Assembly: GCA_030648675.1 (NCBI GenBank) | Contig: JAUSGV010000042.1 | Span: 1-6,450, forward strand | DNA: 6,450 nt | Source of the DNA: Dehalococcoidales bacterium | Lineage (GTDB): Bacteria > Chloroflexota > Dehalococcoidia > Dehalococcoidales > UBA2162 | Direction of reading: 5' to 3' | Part shown: positions 1 through 4,859 of the stretch, piece after piece | Numbering within the stretch: the first letter of the stretch is position 1 | How the letters are laid out: every line of letters starts with the position of its first letter | Made by a program: the position numbers and the translations under genes | Notes under the pieces: model-generated | Database searches by the model: none | Seen by the model: the letters and a program-made list of their open reading frames with translations, nothing else | Told to the model about the DNA's origin: nothing

Positions 1-33
1 TCCTTCGCCGCCCATATCTCTGGGCAGCTTCAT
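1..33 (-). CDS. HicA-like mRNA interferase toxin, N-terminal fragment (runs off the window)
   Basis: Only the first 11 codons are inside the window, reading MKLPRDMGGEG. That opening resembles small HicA-family toxins, which often begin with MKLPRD followed by a G-x-E helix. The ATG overlaps the TGA of the upstream HicB-like gene (ATGA, 30-33), so the two are probably translationally coupled. HicA proteins are double-stranded-RNA-binding-fold ribonucleases that cleave mRNA and are neutralised by HicB-type partners. The catalytic His and most of the fold lie outside the window. The identification therefore rests on the N-terminal motif, the overlap and the identity of the neighbour. The complete gene should be about 70-85 codons. 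Confidence 0.6.
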   Translation of the reverse strand, partial: MKLPRDMGGEG

Positions 34-239
34 ACCGTGATTACCTCATCTTTAACCGTGTGTAACCGTATAAGCCGGGGCATTTCTTTAGGCTCGAAGT
101 GGCACTGGACGGCGTCCTGTGTCATCATTTTCAGTTCTTCAAAAGTATTGGACTCGGTGAAGATAGCATGTCCAAGTGCGCGTGCCTGATAACCACCCTC
201 TGGGGTTTCCTCTACTAGGAATATGATTTCCTTTTCCAT
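30..239 (-). CDS. HicB-like small protein (family often mislabelled '2-oxoisovalerate dehydrogenase'), putative antitoxin
   Basis: A 69-residue protein, MEKEIIFLVEETPEGGYQ onward. The E-x-PEGGY-x-ARALGH segment (about residues 10-24), followed by a helix (FEELKMMTQDAV) and a short basic/acidic tail ending DEVITV, matches a family of HicB-type partial RNase-H-fold proteins. These are widespread in Chloroflexota and cyanobacteria and are commonly misannotated as a 2-oxoisovalerate dehydrogenase subunit. There is no ribbon-helix-helix or HTH domain, so it would bind its toxin but may not itself repress transcription. The frame is open upstream to 299. I chose the ATG at 239 because it follows a strong GGGGGGAAG ribosome site (243-251) and gives the family length. 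Its stop overlaps the start of the HicA-like gene. The antitoxin role is inferred from family and context. Confidence 0.75.
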   Translation of the reverse strand: MEKEIIFLVEETPEGGYQARALGHAIFTESNTFEELKMMTQDAVQCHFEPKEMPRLIRLHTVKDEVITV

Positions 240-289
240 AAACTTCCCCCCATGCCTTGTAAGGTTGGTTAACCGTGACTCCATGGTAA

Positions 290-318
290 AGTATAACACA
301 GGTCACCCCTTTAGTCAT
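290..318 (-). promoter_or_regulatory. Putative sigma-70 promoter of the first HicB/HicA-like pair
   Basis: Read on the minus strand, a TATACT -10 (290-295, 5/6 to consensus) lies 17 bp from an ATGACT -35 (313-318, 4/6). The predicted start is near 283, about 45 nt upstream of the ATG at 239. A perfect GGTTAACC palindrome (267-274) lies just downstream and could be an operator. This is motif-based only. Confidence 0.45.
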
Positions 319-339
319 TCCTCTGACAAACGATGATTG

Positions 340-415
340 TGGGTTAGGGGTTAGGGACTAGGGACTAGGGACTAGGGGCTGGGGACTGGGGACTGGGGAC
401 TGGGAACTGGGGACT
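340..415. repeat. G-rich tandem tract, unit GGGACTA / GGGGACTG (tract 1)
   Basis: About ten imperfect 7-8 bp units run from GGGTTA through GGGACTA to GGGGACTG. Every unit carries a run of three or more G separated by about four bases, so the plus strand could form G-quadruplexes. The same unit, including the order GGGACTAGGGGCTGGGGACT, recurs at 1323-1367. The tract lies in the gap between the two toxin-antitoxin modules and ends four bases from the GMD-like remnant. Confidence 0.9.
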
Positions 416-419
416 GTTT

Positions 420-462
420 GAAGCCTACTTCTGGCTTCCAGCCCAGGACTTTTTCGCTTTAT
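420..462 (-). pseudogene. Decayed fragment of the 3' end of a GDP-mannose 4,6-dehydratase-like gene
   Basis: Positions 420-446 match 1431-1457, inside the intact gmd gene, at 26 of 27 bases. On the minus strand the fragment reads E-K-VLGWKPEVGFKQ, against R-VLGWKPEVGFQQ in the intact protein. That motif is the C-terminal hallmark of this dehydratase family. Just upstream the bases would read N-K-A-K-K, as expected before VLGW (K-A-K-R in the intact gene), but in a shifted frame that implies loss of one base in an A run. Downstream the frame passes directly into the G-rich tract. It is too short to be functional. The synonymous difference and flanking divergence suggest an old or paralogous copy. 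Alternatively, only the hairpin-forming 27-bp segment was copied. Confidence 0.55.
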
Positions 463-501
463 TGGGCCGTTTTATCGACCTGCGATGAGTCAAGTTTTCC
501 G

Positions 502-921
502 TTAGTTGTTGGCTATTTTGCTTTTGCGTGATTTCCTGGGGCTTCTGGCTTCTTCCATTCCAACGGAATGGGCTAGCGTGGTCACGAGATACTGATTCAG
601 ACTGACTCCTTCTCTCTCGGCCATCTGGCCTAATTTCCGGTGCAGGCTTCTTGGTGCCCGGATAAAGAATTTGCCGCTGTATTTCTGCTCGTCGCGAGGT
701 TCCGGAATATCCTGGCCGTCTTCATAAGCAACTTCCAGCCACATTTTACGAGCCTCTTCGATTTGCTCATAGGCTTCATCTAAAGTCTCTCCCTGAGCTA
801 AACAACCCGGTAAATCCTCTATTTCAGCAACGTAGCCCCCCTCAGGGGCAACGTGAATCGTAACGGGGTATTTCAGGCTGAGGTAGTATTCCAATGGTTT
901 GCGTTCAACTAAAATCTTCAT
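502..921 (-). CDS. hicB: HicB family antitoxin with C-terminal ribbon-helix-helix domain
   Basis: A 139-residue protein in two parts. Residues about 15-72 form the HicB partial RNase-H-like domain (YPVTIHVAPEGGYVAEIEDLPGC, then a helix with ETLDEAYEQIEEA). The D-L-P-G-C/A-x-G-x-T pattern is diagnostic. Residues about 82-118 (GKFFIRAPRSLHRKLGQMAEREG then SLNQYLVTTLA) form an Arc/MetJ-type ribbon-helix-helix that would bind operator DNA. The tail is basic (RSPRKSRKSK). In this family the N-terminal domain blocks HicA and the RHH autorepresses the operon. The start at 921 has a GGAGGG ribosome site (927-932) embedded in the last codons of hicA. The genes are 1 bp apart, so this is a two-gene operon with the toxin gene first. 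Confidence 0.92.
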   Translation of the reverse strand: MKILVERKPLEYYLSLKYPVTIHVAPEGGYVAEIEDLPGCLAQGETLDEAYEQIEEARKMWLEVAYEDGQDIPEPRDEQKYSGKFFIRAPRSLHRKLGQMAEREGVSLNQYLVTTLAHSVGMEEARSPRKSRKSKIANN

Positions 922-922
922 G

Positions 923-1198
923 TTATCCCTCCAACTTCAAATACTTGATGATAAGATTGATGTAAACCGACTTGACATACTTTGTGCCTTTGGGAGCGAC
1001 AACTGTGATAGGACGGGCGTCTTTCTTGTGGTAAGTCCGATGGCTGCCGCCTCCCTTTCTCAACTCGTATCCATAGGCAGTGAGAAGACGGTCACAGTCC
1101 GCAATCGTGATACGCGATTTTTTAGTAAAGAACTTTTGGATAAGCTTTTCTTTGCCTTTCAATGTCAATATGCTACCACAGGTAATAGCATTCGTCAA
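923..1198 (-). CDS. hicA: HicA family toxin (mRNA interferase)
   Basis: Up to 91 residues. The core LLTAYGYELRKGGGSHRTYHKK, followed by ITVVAP-x-GTKYVKSVYI, is the HicA double-stranded-RNA-binding-like fold. His53 in the GGGSHRTY motif matches the catalytic histidine. HicA cleaves mRNA independently of translation and is held inactive by HicB, whose gene starts 1 bp after this stop. The start is uncertain. The longest frame opens with TTG at 1198 and has no ribosome site. TTG codons at 1168 (after a weak GTGGTAG) or 1162 would give about 79-81 residues, nearer the usual family length, and remove the non-conserved TNAITCGS leader. The protein has the longer type of N-terminal helix (KGKEKLIQKFF). 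Upstream sequence is a REP-type repeat and shows no clear promoter. Confidence 0.88.
   Translation of the reverse strand: MTNAITCGSILTLKGKEKLIQKFFTKKSRITIADCDRLLTAYGYELRKGGGSHRTYHKKDARPITVVAPKGTKYVKSVYINLIIKYLKLEG
927..932 (-). promoter_or_regulatory. Ribosome binding site of hicB inside the hicA 3' end
   Basis: GGAGGG lies 5 nt before the hicB ATG and is formed by the last hicA codons (LEG-stop). It supports hicB starting at 921 and suggests coupled translation, so that antitoxin is made whenever toxin is. Confidence 0.75.
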
Positions 1199-1214
1199 TA
1201 ATCACTATTTCGGG

Positions 1215-1310
1215 CTGGATTCCGGCTTCCGCCGGAATGACAAAATGGGTGCGGGAATGACAAGTAGGGGTATCGCGGCACGGGACAAGCTTCGCCGGAA
1301 TGACAAGATG
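1215..1310. repeat. REP-type palindromic repeat cluster (GGATTCCGGC...GCCGGAATGACAA)
   Basis: ATTCCGGC (1219-1226) and GCCGGAAT (1231-1238) form a perfect 8-bp hairpin with a TTCC loop, followed by GACAAAATGG. Partial copies of the GGAATGACAA arm recur at 1255-1263 and 1297-1306. The first unit, CTGGATTCCGGCTTnCGCCGGAA, is the reverse complement of the unit at 2425-2446. Dispersed repeats of this form are common in several environmental bacterial lineages. No protein is encoded. The cluster separates the hicAB operon from gmd. Confidence 0.8.
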
Positions 1311-1322
1311 GAGATTGAGAGC

Positions 1323-1367
1323 TGGGGACTGGGACTGGGGACTGGGGACTGGGGACTAGGGGCTGGA
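1323..1367. repeat. G-rich tandem tract, unit GGGGACT (tract 2), overlapping the gmd stop codon
   Basis: Six imperfect GGGGACT-type units, the same family as tract 1 at 340-415. The TAG stop of gmd (1356-1358) and its last codons (SSP) are made of this repeat, so the tract has replaced or invaded the end of the gene. G runs three to four bases long make quadruplex formation plausible on the plus strand. Confidence 0.88.
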
Positions 1368-2357
1368 GTGATGGATTTGACGGGCGACTCTTTCCATGTC
1401 GGCTTCGACCATCATGGTGACCAGTTGCTGGAAGCCTACTTCCGGCTTCCAGCCCAGTACTCTTTTGGCCTTCGAAGCATCACCGCAGAGTTGCGTTACT
1501 TCGGCCGGACGGAAGAATTGCGGGTCGACCGCTACGTACTTTTTCCAATCCAGCCCCACCTGCTCGAAGGCAAGCTTGGCGAACTCCTTGACAGTGTGAT
1601 TTTCGCCGGTGGCGATGACAAAGTCTTCCGGCTTGTCCTGCTGGAGCATAAGCCACATCGCCCTGACGTAGTCCCCGGCATAGCCCCAGTCCCTTTTTAC
1701 TTCGAGATTGCCCAGCATCAGTTTGGAAGCACGCTGGTGGTATATCCTGGCGACGCCGTCCGTTATCTTGCGGGTAACGAACTCCAGCCCGCGCCGCGGC
1801 GATTCATGGTTGAACAATATGCCGCTGCAAACGAACATGTTGTAGCTTTCCCGGTAGTTGACCGCCGTGTGGTGGCTGAAGGCCTTGGCACAGGCATAAG
1901 GGCTGCGCGGGTGGAATTTGGTGTCTTCGTTCTGGGGGGATTCCTCGACCATACCGAACATCTCGCTGCTCGAGGCCTGGTAAACACGGATTTCCCGGCC
2001 CGAGTGGCGAACGGCTTCAAGCAGGCGGACAAAGCCAACGCCGTTGATGTCGGCGGTCAGTGTGGGCTGATTCCAGGAAGTGGCCACAAACGACTGCGCC
2101 GCCAGGTTATATATTTCGTCAGGTTCAGCCATCCGCAGGGCGCCGTCCAGCGAGGTCTGGTCGGTCAGGTCTCCGCTCAAGAGCTTTACCCGGTCGCTGA
2201 TGTGGGCGATACGGCTGAGGTTCGGTGAGCTGGAGCGGCGGATGAGACCGTAAACCTCGTAGCCCTTGTCCAGCAAGAACTCCGAAAGATAAGAACCGTC
2301 CTGCCCGGTAATTCCTGTGATCAATGCCGTTTTATTCAAATCTGATTTACCCCTCAT
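1356..2357 (-). CDS. gmd: GDP-mannose 4,6-dehydratase
   Basis: A 333-residue short-chain-dehydrogenase-fold enzyme that converts GDP-D-mannose to GDP-4-keto-6-deoxy-D-mannose, the precursor of GDP-fucose, GDP-rhamnose and related sugars. Visible motifs: the NADP(H)-binding GITGQDGSY (residues 15-23), the catalytic S130/E132 in ASSSEMFG, Y154-x-x-x-K158 in SPYACAK, and the GMD signatures LFNHESPRRG (181-190), VTRKIT, RDWGYAGDYV (222-231), RPAEV and LGWKPEVGF. It is the short form, lacking the roughly 35-residue insertion seen before VDPRYFRPAEV in E. coli Gmd. The ATG at 2357 lies at the edge of a dispersed repeat and has no ribosome site. TTG at 2339, 10 nt after GAGGGG (2350-2355), would start at MNKTALITG and may be the true start. 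The last residues are encoded by a G-rich tandem tract. No reductase gene (fcl/wcaG or rmd) adjoins it. Confidence 0.95.
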   Translation of the reverse strand: MRGKSDLNKTALITGITGQDGSYLSEFLLDKGYEVYGLIRRSSSPNLSRIAHISDRVKLLSGDLTDQTSLDGALRMAEPDEIYNLAAQSFVATSWNQPTLTADINGVGFVRLLEAVRHSGREIRVYQASSSEMFGMVEESPQNEDTKFHPRSPYACAKAFSHHTAVNYRESYNMFVCSGILFNHESPRRGLEFVTRKITDGVARIYHQRASKLMLGNLEVKRDWGYAGDYVRAMWLMLQQDKPEDFVIATGENHTVKEFAKLAFEQVGLDWKKYVAVDPQFFRPAEVTQLCGDASKAKRVLGWKPEVGFQQLVTMMVEADMERVARQIHHSSP

Positions 2358-2383
2358 CCATTCGACTTCGCTCAGGACAGGCT
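2358..2383. repeat. Dispersed repeat of the type CATTCGACTTCGCTCAGGACAGG
   Basis: This 26-bp sequence looks like the widely dispersed AGCCTGTCCTGAGCGAAGTCGAATGG repeat that recurs in intergenic regions of many environmental genomes (recognised from memory, not searched). It lies immediately upstream of the longest possible gmd start. Only one copy is in the window. Confidence 0.5.
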
Positions 2384-2391
2384 TTACGTCT

Positions 2392-2545
2392 CTCCCTCAA
2401 GGGGAGTTGTATCAAAAGTCGTCTTTCCGGCGAAAGCCGGAATCCAGATCAATTAATTAGGCACGATTTCTGGATTCCAAATCGAGTTTGGAATGACAAA
2501 CGTATTCAAAATGGCACTTATGATACAAAGCTCCCTCAAGGGGAG
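2392..2545. mobile_element. Small inverted-repeat-bounded element carrying two REP hairpins (MITE-like, unproven)
   Basis: The 154-bp segment begins and ends with CTCCCTCAAGGGGAG (2392-2406 and 2531-2545), itself able to form a hairpin. Immediately inside lie TTGTATCA (2407-2414) and its exact reverse complement TGATACAA (2521-2528). Between them are two palindromes: TTCCGGC-GAAA-GCCGGAA (2425-2442) and ATTCCAAA-TCGAG-TTTGGAAT (2474-2494, followed by GACAAA). No protein is encoded. The nested inverted repeats suggest a non-autonomous element or a composite of REP sequences. It fills most of the gap between the glycosyltransferase gene and gmd, and could form terminators or processing sites on the minus-strand transcript. 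Confidence 0.5.
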
Positions 2546-2571
2546 AGAAAATTTTGGGTATGCCGTTTTAC

Positions 2572-3543
2572 TCATGTCCGCCTCTCTTCGCCGCTATTTT
2601 CTAATTTTGTTCTTTCCCATCTCATTTGCCCTCGTAGATAACCTGCTCCGGTTGCCGCGATGCAGGTAAATAGGGTGCCGAGCTGAAGAAATGACCGCCC
2701 CTGGTAAAGCCGCGTCAATCTCTGCGGGATAGCGGTAAAGAGCAGGTAGCGCAAGTAACTGCTCTCCGCGGAAAGAGACTTGTTGGCAGAGGTCGAATAT
2801 AGTCTTTTTATTGCGCTCTTGAGGCAGCCTTCTTCATACGAACGCTGAAGAAAATAGCGGAATTTCGTCCGTTGAAAAGTAACCTTGTGATGTACGATAG
2901 CTCTGGGTTCGTAAATGATGAGTGCTTCCGGAATTTGATGCTTGATCCTCATGCAAATTTCCGTGTCTTCTCGCATACCTGTCTTTCCCACTTTACCCCC
3001 CGGGTTGAGGAATAGGCCGACGCGCTTGAGTGTGTCGGCTCTGCATGCCATGTTGCAACTAATCACATTCCGCACTTGTCGGCCTCTTTGGGGCAAACCG
3101 GGATAGGTACAGCCCACAATCCAGTCCAACTCTTCGGGAAACCAGGCGGGACGGCCGCTATCATCCAGCCACCGCGGCGAGATTTTACCGCCGGTGGCGG
3201 CTACGGCACGGGTCTCGAAAGGCTGGACCAGTTTCTCCAGCCAGTCATTCTCGGCCACGGCATCATCATCCATAAAGGCGAGGATATCGCCGGTAGCCAC
3301 CCGCACCCCGATATTTCGTGTCTCTGGCGTGCCGCGATCGCCATCATTGAATACGAGTAAAACCGAAGGTGGAATCTGCCCCTTAAGCTTTTCCATCAAT
3401 TCGCGGTTGTGGTCGATAGATACAATGACCTGGTGAGGGGACAATGTTTGAGTCAATGCCGAATCTATTGCCTCCAGCACATCAGCGAACCGCTCCATCG
3501 AGTAGGCGCAAATAATAACCGAAACCTTCGGGGTTTCAACCAT
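2572..3543 (-). CDS. Glycosyltransferase, family 2 (GT-A fold)
   Basis: A 323-residue protein. The N-terminal half is a GT2 domain: VSVIICAYSMERF (residues 8-20), VSIDHN, GTPETRNIGV (71-80), ATGDILAFMDDDAV (83-96) with the metal-binding DDD at 92-94, and REDTEICMRI (191-200) whose E-D pair is the likely catalytic base. The C-terminal part has basic helices and a hydrophobic stretch (about 286-303) that may associate with the membrane. It should transfer an activated sugar to a lipid- or glycan-linked acceptor at the inner face of the membrane. Donor and acceptor cannot be read from the sequence. The frame extends to a TTG at 3561, but the ATG at 3543 is chosen because AAGGAG lies 7 nt before it. 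It overlaps the previous gene by 8 bp, so the two are co-translated. Confidence 0.9.
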   Translation of the reverse strand: MVETPKVSVIICAYSMERFADVLEAIDSALTQTLSPHQVIVSIDHNRELMEKLKGQIPPSVLLVFNDGDRGTPETRNIGVRVATGDILAFMDDDAVAENDWLEKLVQPFETRAVAATGGKISPRWLDDSGRPAWFPEELDWIVGCTYPGLPQRGRQVRNVISCNMACRADTLKRVGLFLNPGGKVGKTGMREDTEICMRIKHQIPEALIIYEPRAIVHHKVTFQRTKFRYFLQRSYEEGCLKSAIKRLYSTSANKSLSAESSYLRYLLFTAIPQRLTRLYQGRSFLQLGTLFTCIAATGAGYLRGQMRWERTKLENSGEERRT

Positions 3544-4270
3544 CGATGAACTCCTTGACAATGATCTTTAAAATGCGCCAGCCATCGGGGAAGCTGTTCA
3601 GTTTGCCAACGCCGTGCACCCGGGCATCTTCAAAGCTTGGTATTTCAATGATCCTTGCTCCGGCTTTCTTCATCTTGATGGCCATTTCGGTTTCTATCGT
3701 AAATCCCGGCCCGCAGAGATTCAGTTTCTCGAGGAAGGGTTTACGAAAGGCGTTGTAACCGTAGGTGACGTCCGTATAACAGGTGCGGTGGAGGAGGTTG
3801 GTGACGCAAGCAAGTGCCCGGTTGCCGAAGACGCGGTGCCTCTGGAGATCAGAGGAGCCACCGGATCCCCTGAACCTGGTACCCTTGGCCGAATCATATC
3901 CGTCGCAGAGCGGAGCCAGAAAGAGCGGCATTTCCTCCGGTCTCATAGAGCCGTCCGCATCCATCGTGACGACGAAGTCGCCTTTGGCTTCGGCAAAGCC
4001 GCAGCGGAGGGCATCGCCCTTTCCTTTACCCTTCTGACATACTACTCTGACTTTGGGATGCAGCCGCAACGCCACGGCGGCCGTATTATCTGTGGAGTGC
4101 CCGTCCACAATCAGCACCTCACCCACAGAAAGGGGGATACGCGGCAGCACGTGCGTTAAATTGGCCTCTTCATTGAGTGCCGGAATAATTACGCTTGTTT
4201 GGGCCAAAATTGAGACCGTTTTATTCAAAGAAATAATTTTGCGGTCGCGAACCTGCACGAGTTCAGCCAT
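3536..4270 (-). CDS. Glycosyltransferase family 2, DPM1/polyprenyl-phosphate-mannose-synthase-like
   Basis: A 244-residue single-domain GT2 enzyme of the DPM/DPG-synthase type. Motifs in order: TSVIIPALNEEANL (about residues 25-38), VLIVDGHSTDNTA (52-64), KGKGKGDALRCGF (80-92), VVTMDADGSMRPEEMP (100-115) with the metal-binding DAD, AKGTRF, and TYGYNAFRK (169-177). There are no C-terminal membrane helices, as in soluble DPM1-like forms. Such enzymes move mannose or glucose from a nucleotide donor to polyprenyl phosphate, or transfer a sugar early in glycolipid assembly. The exact substrate is unknown. The ATG at 4270 is preferred because GGAG lies 9 nt upstream. An in-frame ATG at 4285 (249 residues) has no ribosome site. 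The gene follows the membrane-protein gene closely and overlaps the next glycosyltransferase gene by 8 bp. Confidence 0.9.
   Translation of the reverse strand: MAELVQVRDRKIISLNKTVSILAQTSVIIPALNEEANLTHVLPRIPLSVGEVLIVDGHSTDNTAAVALRLHPKVRVVCQKGKGKGDALRCGFAEAKGDFVVTMDADGSMRPEEMPLFLAPLCDGYDSAKGTRFRGSGGSSDLQRHRVFGNRALACVTNLLHRTCYTDVTYGYNAFRKPFLEKLNLCGPGFTIETEMAIKMKKAGARIIEIPSFEDARVHGVGKLNSFPDGWRILKIIVKEFIDG
3551..3556 (-). promoter_or_regulatory. Ribosome binding site fixing the start of the 2572-3543 glycosyltransferase
   Basis: AAGGAG lies 7 nt upstream of the ATG at 3543 and within the coding end of the preceding glycosyltransferase gene. A start at the upstream TTG (3561) would translate this site itself as SRSSS, so the downstream ATG is much more likely. 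Confidence 0.85.
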
Positions 4271-4296
4271 AGACTTAATCTCCATCCTGGAAGGCG

Positions 4297-4749
4297 TTAC
4301 GCACCTTTACGGGTGTTTTCATTTGGTTTAGAATCCGAGTTTTGACAAATCTGCCTGGAAATAACAGACGAAGTGCCTTTTTGGAGCCGGAAGGTGCTCA
4401 ACATCTGCAGCGGCTTGGGGTACCTCTCCCAAAAGTCGTCAGCCAGGAGAATCAGCATCAGGGTCATCATGAATCCTACAAGAACGGCGCTCGCCAGAAT
4501 ACTGTCTCTAGGGTCTATAATAAAATCCATTGAGTAATGGAGAAAGAAGATGTTTGCCCATCTGCTGTTGTGAAAACCCACCAATAACGGTATAAAATTA
4601 CATAAGTCGGGAAGCATCGCCCATACTCCTGACAGTATGCCTAATACCCCATAATTGGGTAGCTTACGGCGTACGGTGGGAGGCAGCAAATGAACTACCG
4701 CAAATGCCGCGCCGGCGCCGGCGGCGAAATGCCCAATTGCCATAGACAT
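4297..4749 (-). CDS. Small integral membrane protein, possibly related to DUF457/YdjM-like metal-dependent hydrolases
   Basis: A 150-residue protein with three likely membrane segments, about residues 5-25, 33-57 and 84-103, then a polar tail (RLQKGTSS onward to NENTRKGA). The N-terminal GHFAAGAGAAF, the WAMLPDL motif (43-49), and later H60, H71, D75 and DPRDS (79-83) recall small membrane proteins assigned to the DUF457 'membrane-bound metal-dependent hydrolase' group, whose hallmark is an early G-H and a P-D. The function is unknown and the family link is a memory-based resemblance only. The ATG at 4749 follows GAGG at 7 nt. ATG at 4743 (MAIGHF) is an alternative. It is the first gene of the minus-strand glycosyltransferase operon, 11-26 bp before the DPM1-like gene depending on that gene's start. 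The context suggests a role at the membrane in glycan or lipid handling. Confidence 0.75.
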   Translation of the reverse strand: MSMAIGHFAAGAGAAFAVVHLLPPTVRRKLPNYGVLGILSGVWAMLPDLCNFIPLLVGFHNSRWANIFFLHYSMDFIIDPRDSILASAVLVGFMMTLMLILLADDFWERYPKPLQMLSTFRLQKGTSSVISRQICQNSDSKPNENTRKGA

Positions 4750-4764
4750 ACCCGTGCCTCATTC

Positions 4765-4822
4765 GCCATTCTTTTAACTTATGCGAACGAACTGCCAAAT
4801 CGTAATGAAATGAAAGAATGGC
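4765..4822. repeat. Inverted repeat GCCATTCTTT / AAAGAATGGC in the operon leader
   Basis: GCCATTCTTT (4765-4774) and AAAGAATGGC (4813-4822) are perfect 10-bp inverted repeats with a 38-bp spacer. They sit between the putative promoter (4830-4859) and the first gene of the glycosyltransferase operon. They could be paired operator half-sites or the base of a leader hairpin. Confidence 0.55.
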
Positions 4823-4829
4823 TATAGGT

Positions 4830-4859
4830 ATTGTAGGGTGCGTGCAATGACAGAGTCAT
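4830..4859 (-). promoter_or_regulatory. Putative sigma-70 promoter of the glycosyltransferase operon
   Basis: On the minus strand, TACAAT (4830-4835, 5/6 to the -10 consensus) and ATGACT (4854-4859, 4/6 to -35) are separated by 18 bp. The predicted start is near 4823, right at the outer arm of the 10-bp inverted repeat. It leaves a leader of about 75 nt before the ATG at 4749. Motif-based only. Confidence 0.35.

Noticed and set aside
340..415. Regularly repeated G-rich tract considered as a CRISPR or telomere-like array
   Set aside because: Units are only 7-8 bp, contiguous and without unique spacers, and lie internal to the chromosome segment. It is a simple tandem tract.
899..1201. A 100-codon plus-strand frame antisense to hicA
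   Set aside because: The minus strand encodes a clear HicA with the catalytic GGGSH motif. The plus-strand translation has no recognisable features.
1428..1452. Perfect 9-bp hairpin CTGGAAGCC-TACTTCC-GGCTTCCAG considered as a regulatory structure
   Set aside because: It lies within the conserved coding sequence for LGWKPEVGFQ of gmd, so the palindrome is adequately explained by coding content. It was kept only as a possible cause of the similarity at 420-446.
1080..2228. A 382-codon open frame on the plus strand antisense to gmd
   Set aside because: It lies opposite an unmistakable GDP-mannose dehydratase gene, has no recognisable domain, and begins inside hicA and repeat sequence. It is an antisense shadow of a GC-rich gene.
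3614..4159. A 181-codon plus-strand frame antisense to the DPM1-like glycosyltransferase
   Set aside because: There is no family resemblance and no ribosome site, and the minus-strand gene carries all GT2 motifs in order. Shadow frame.
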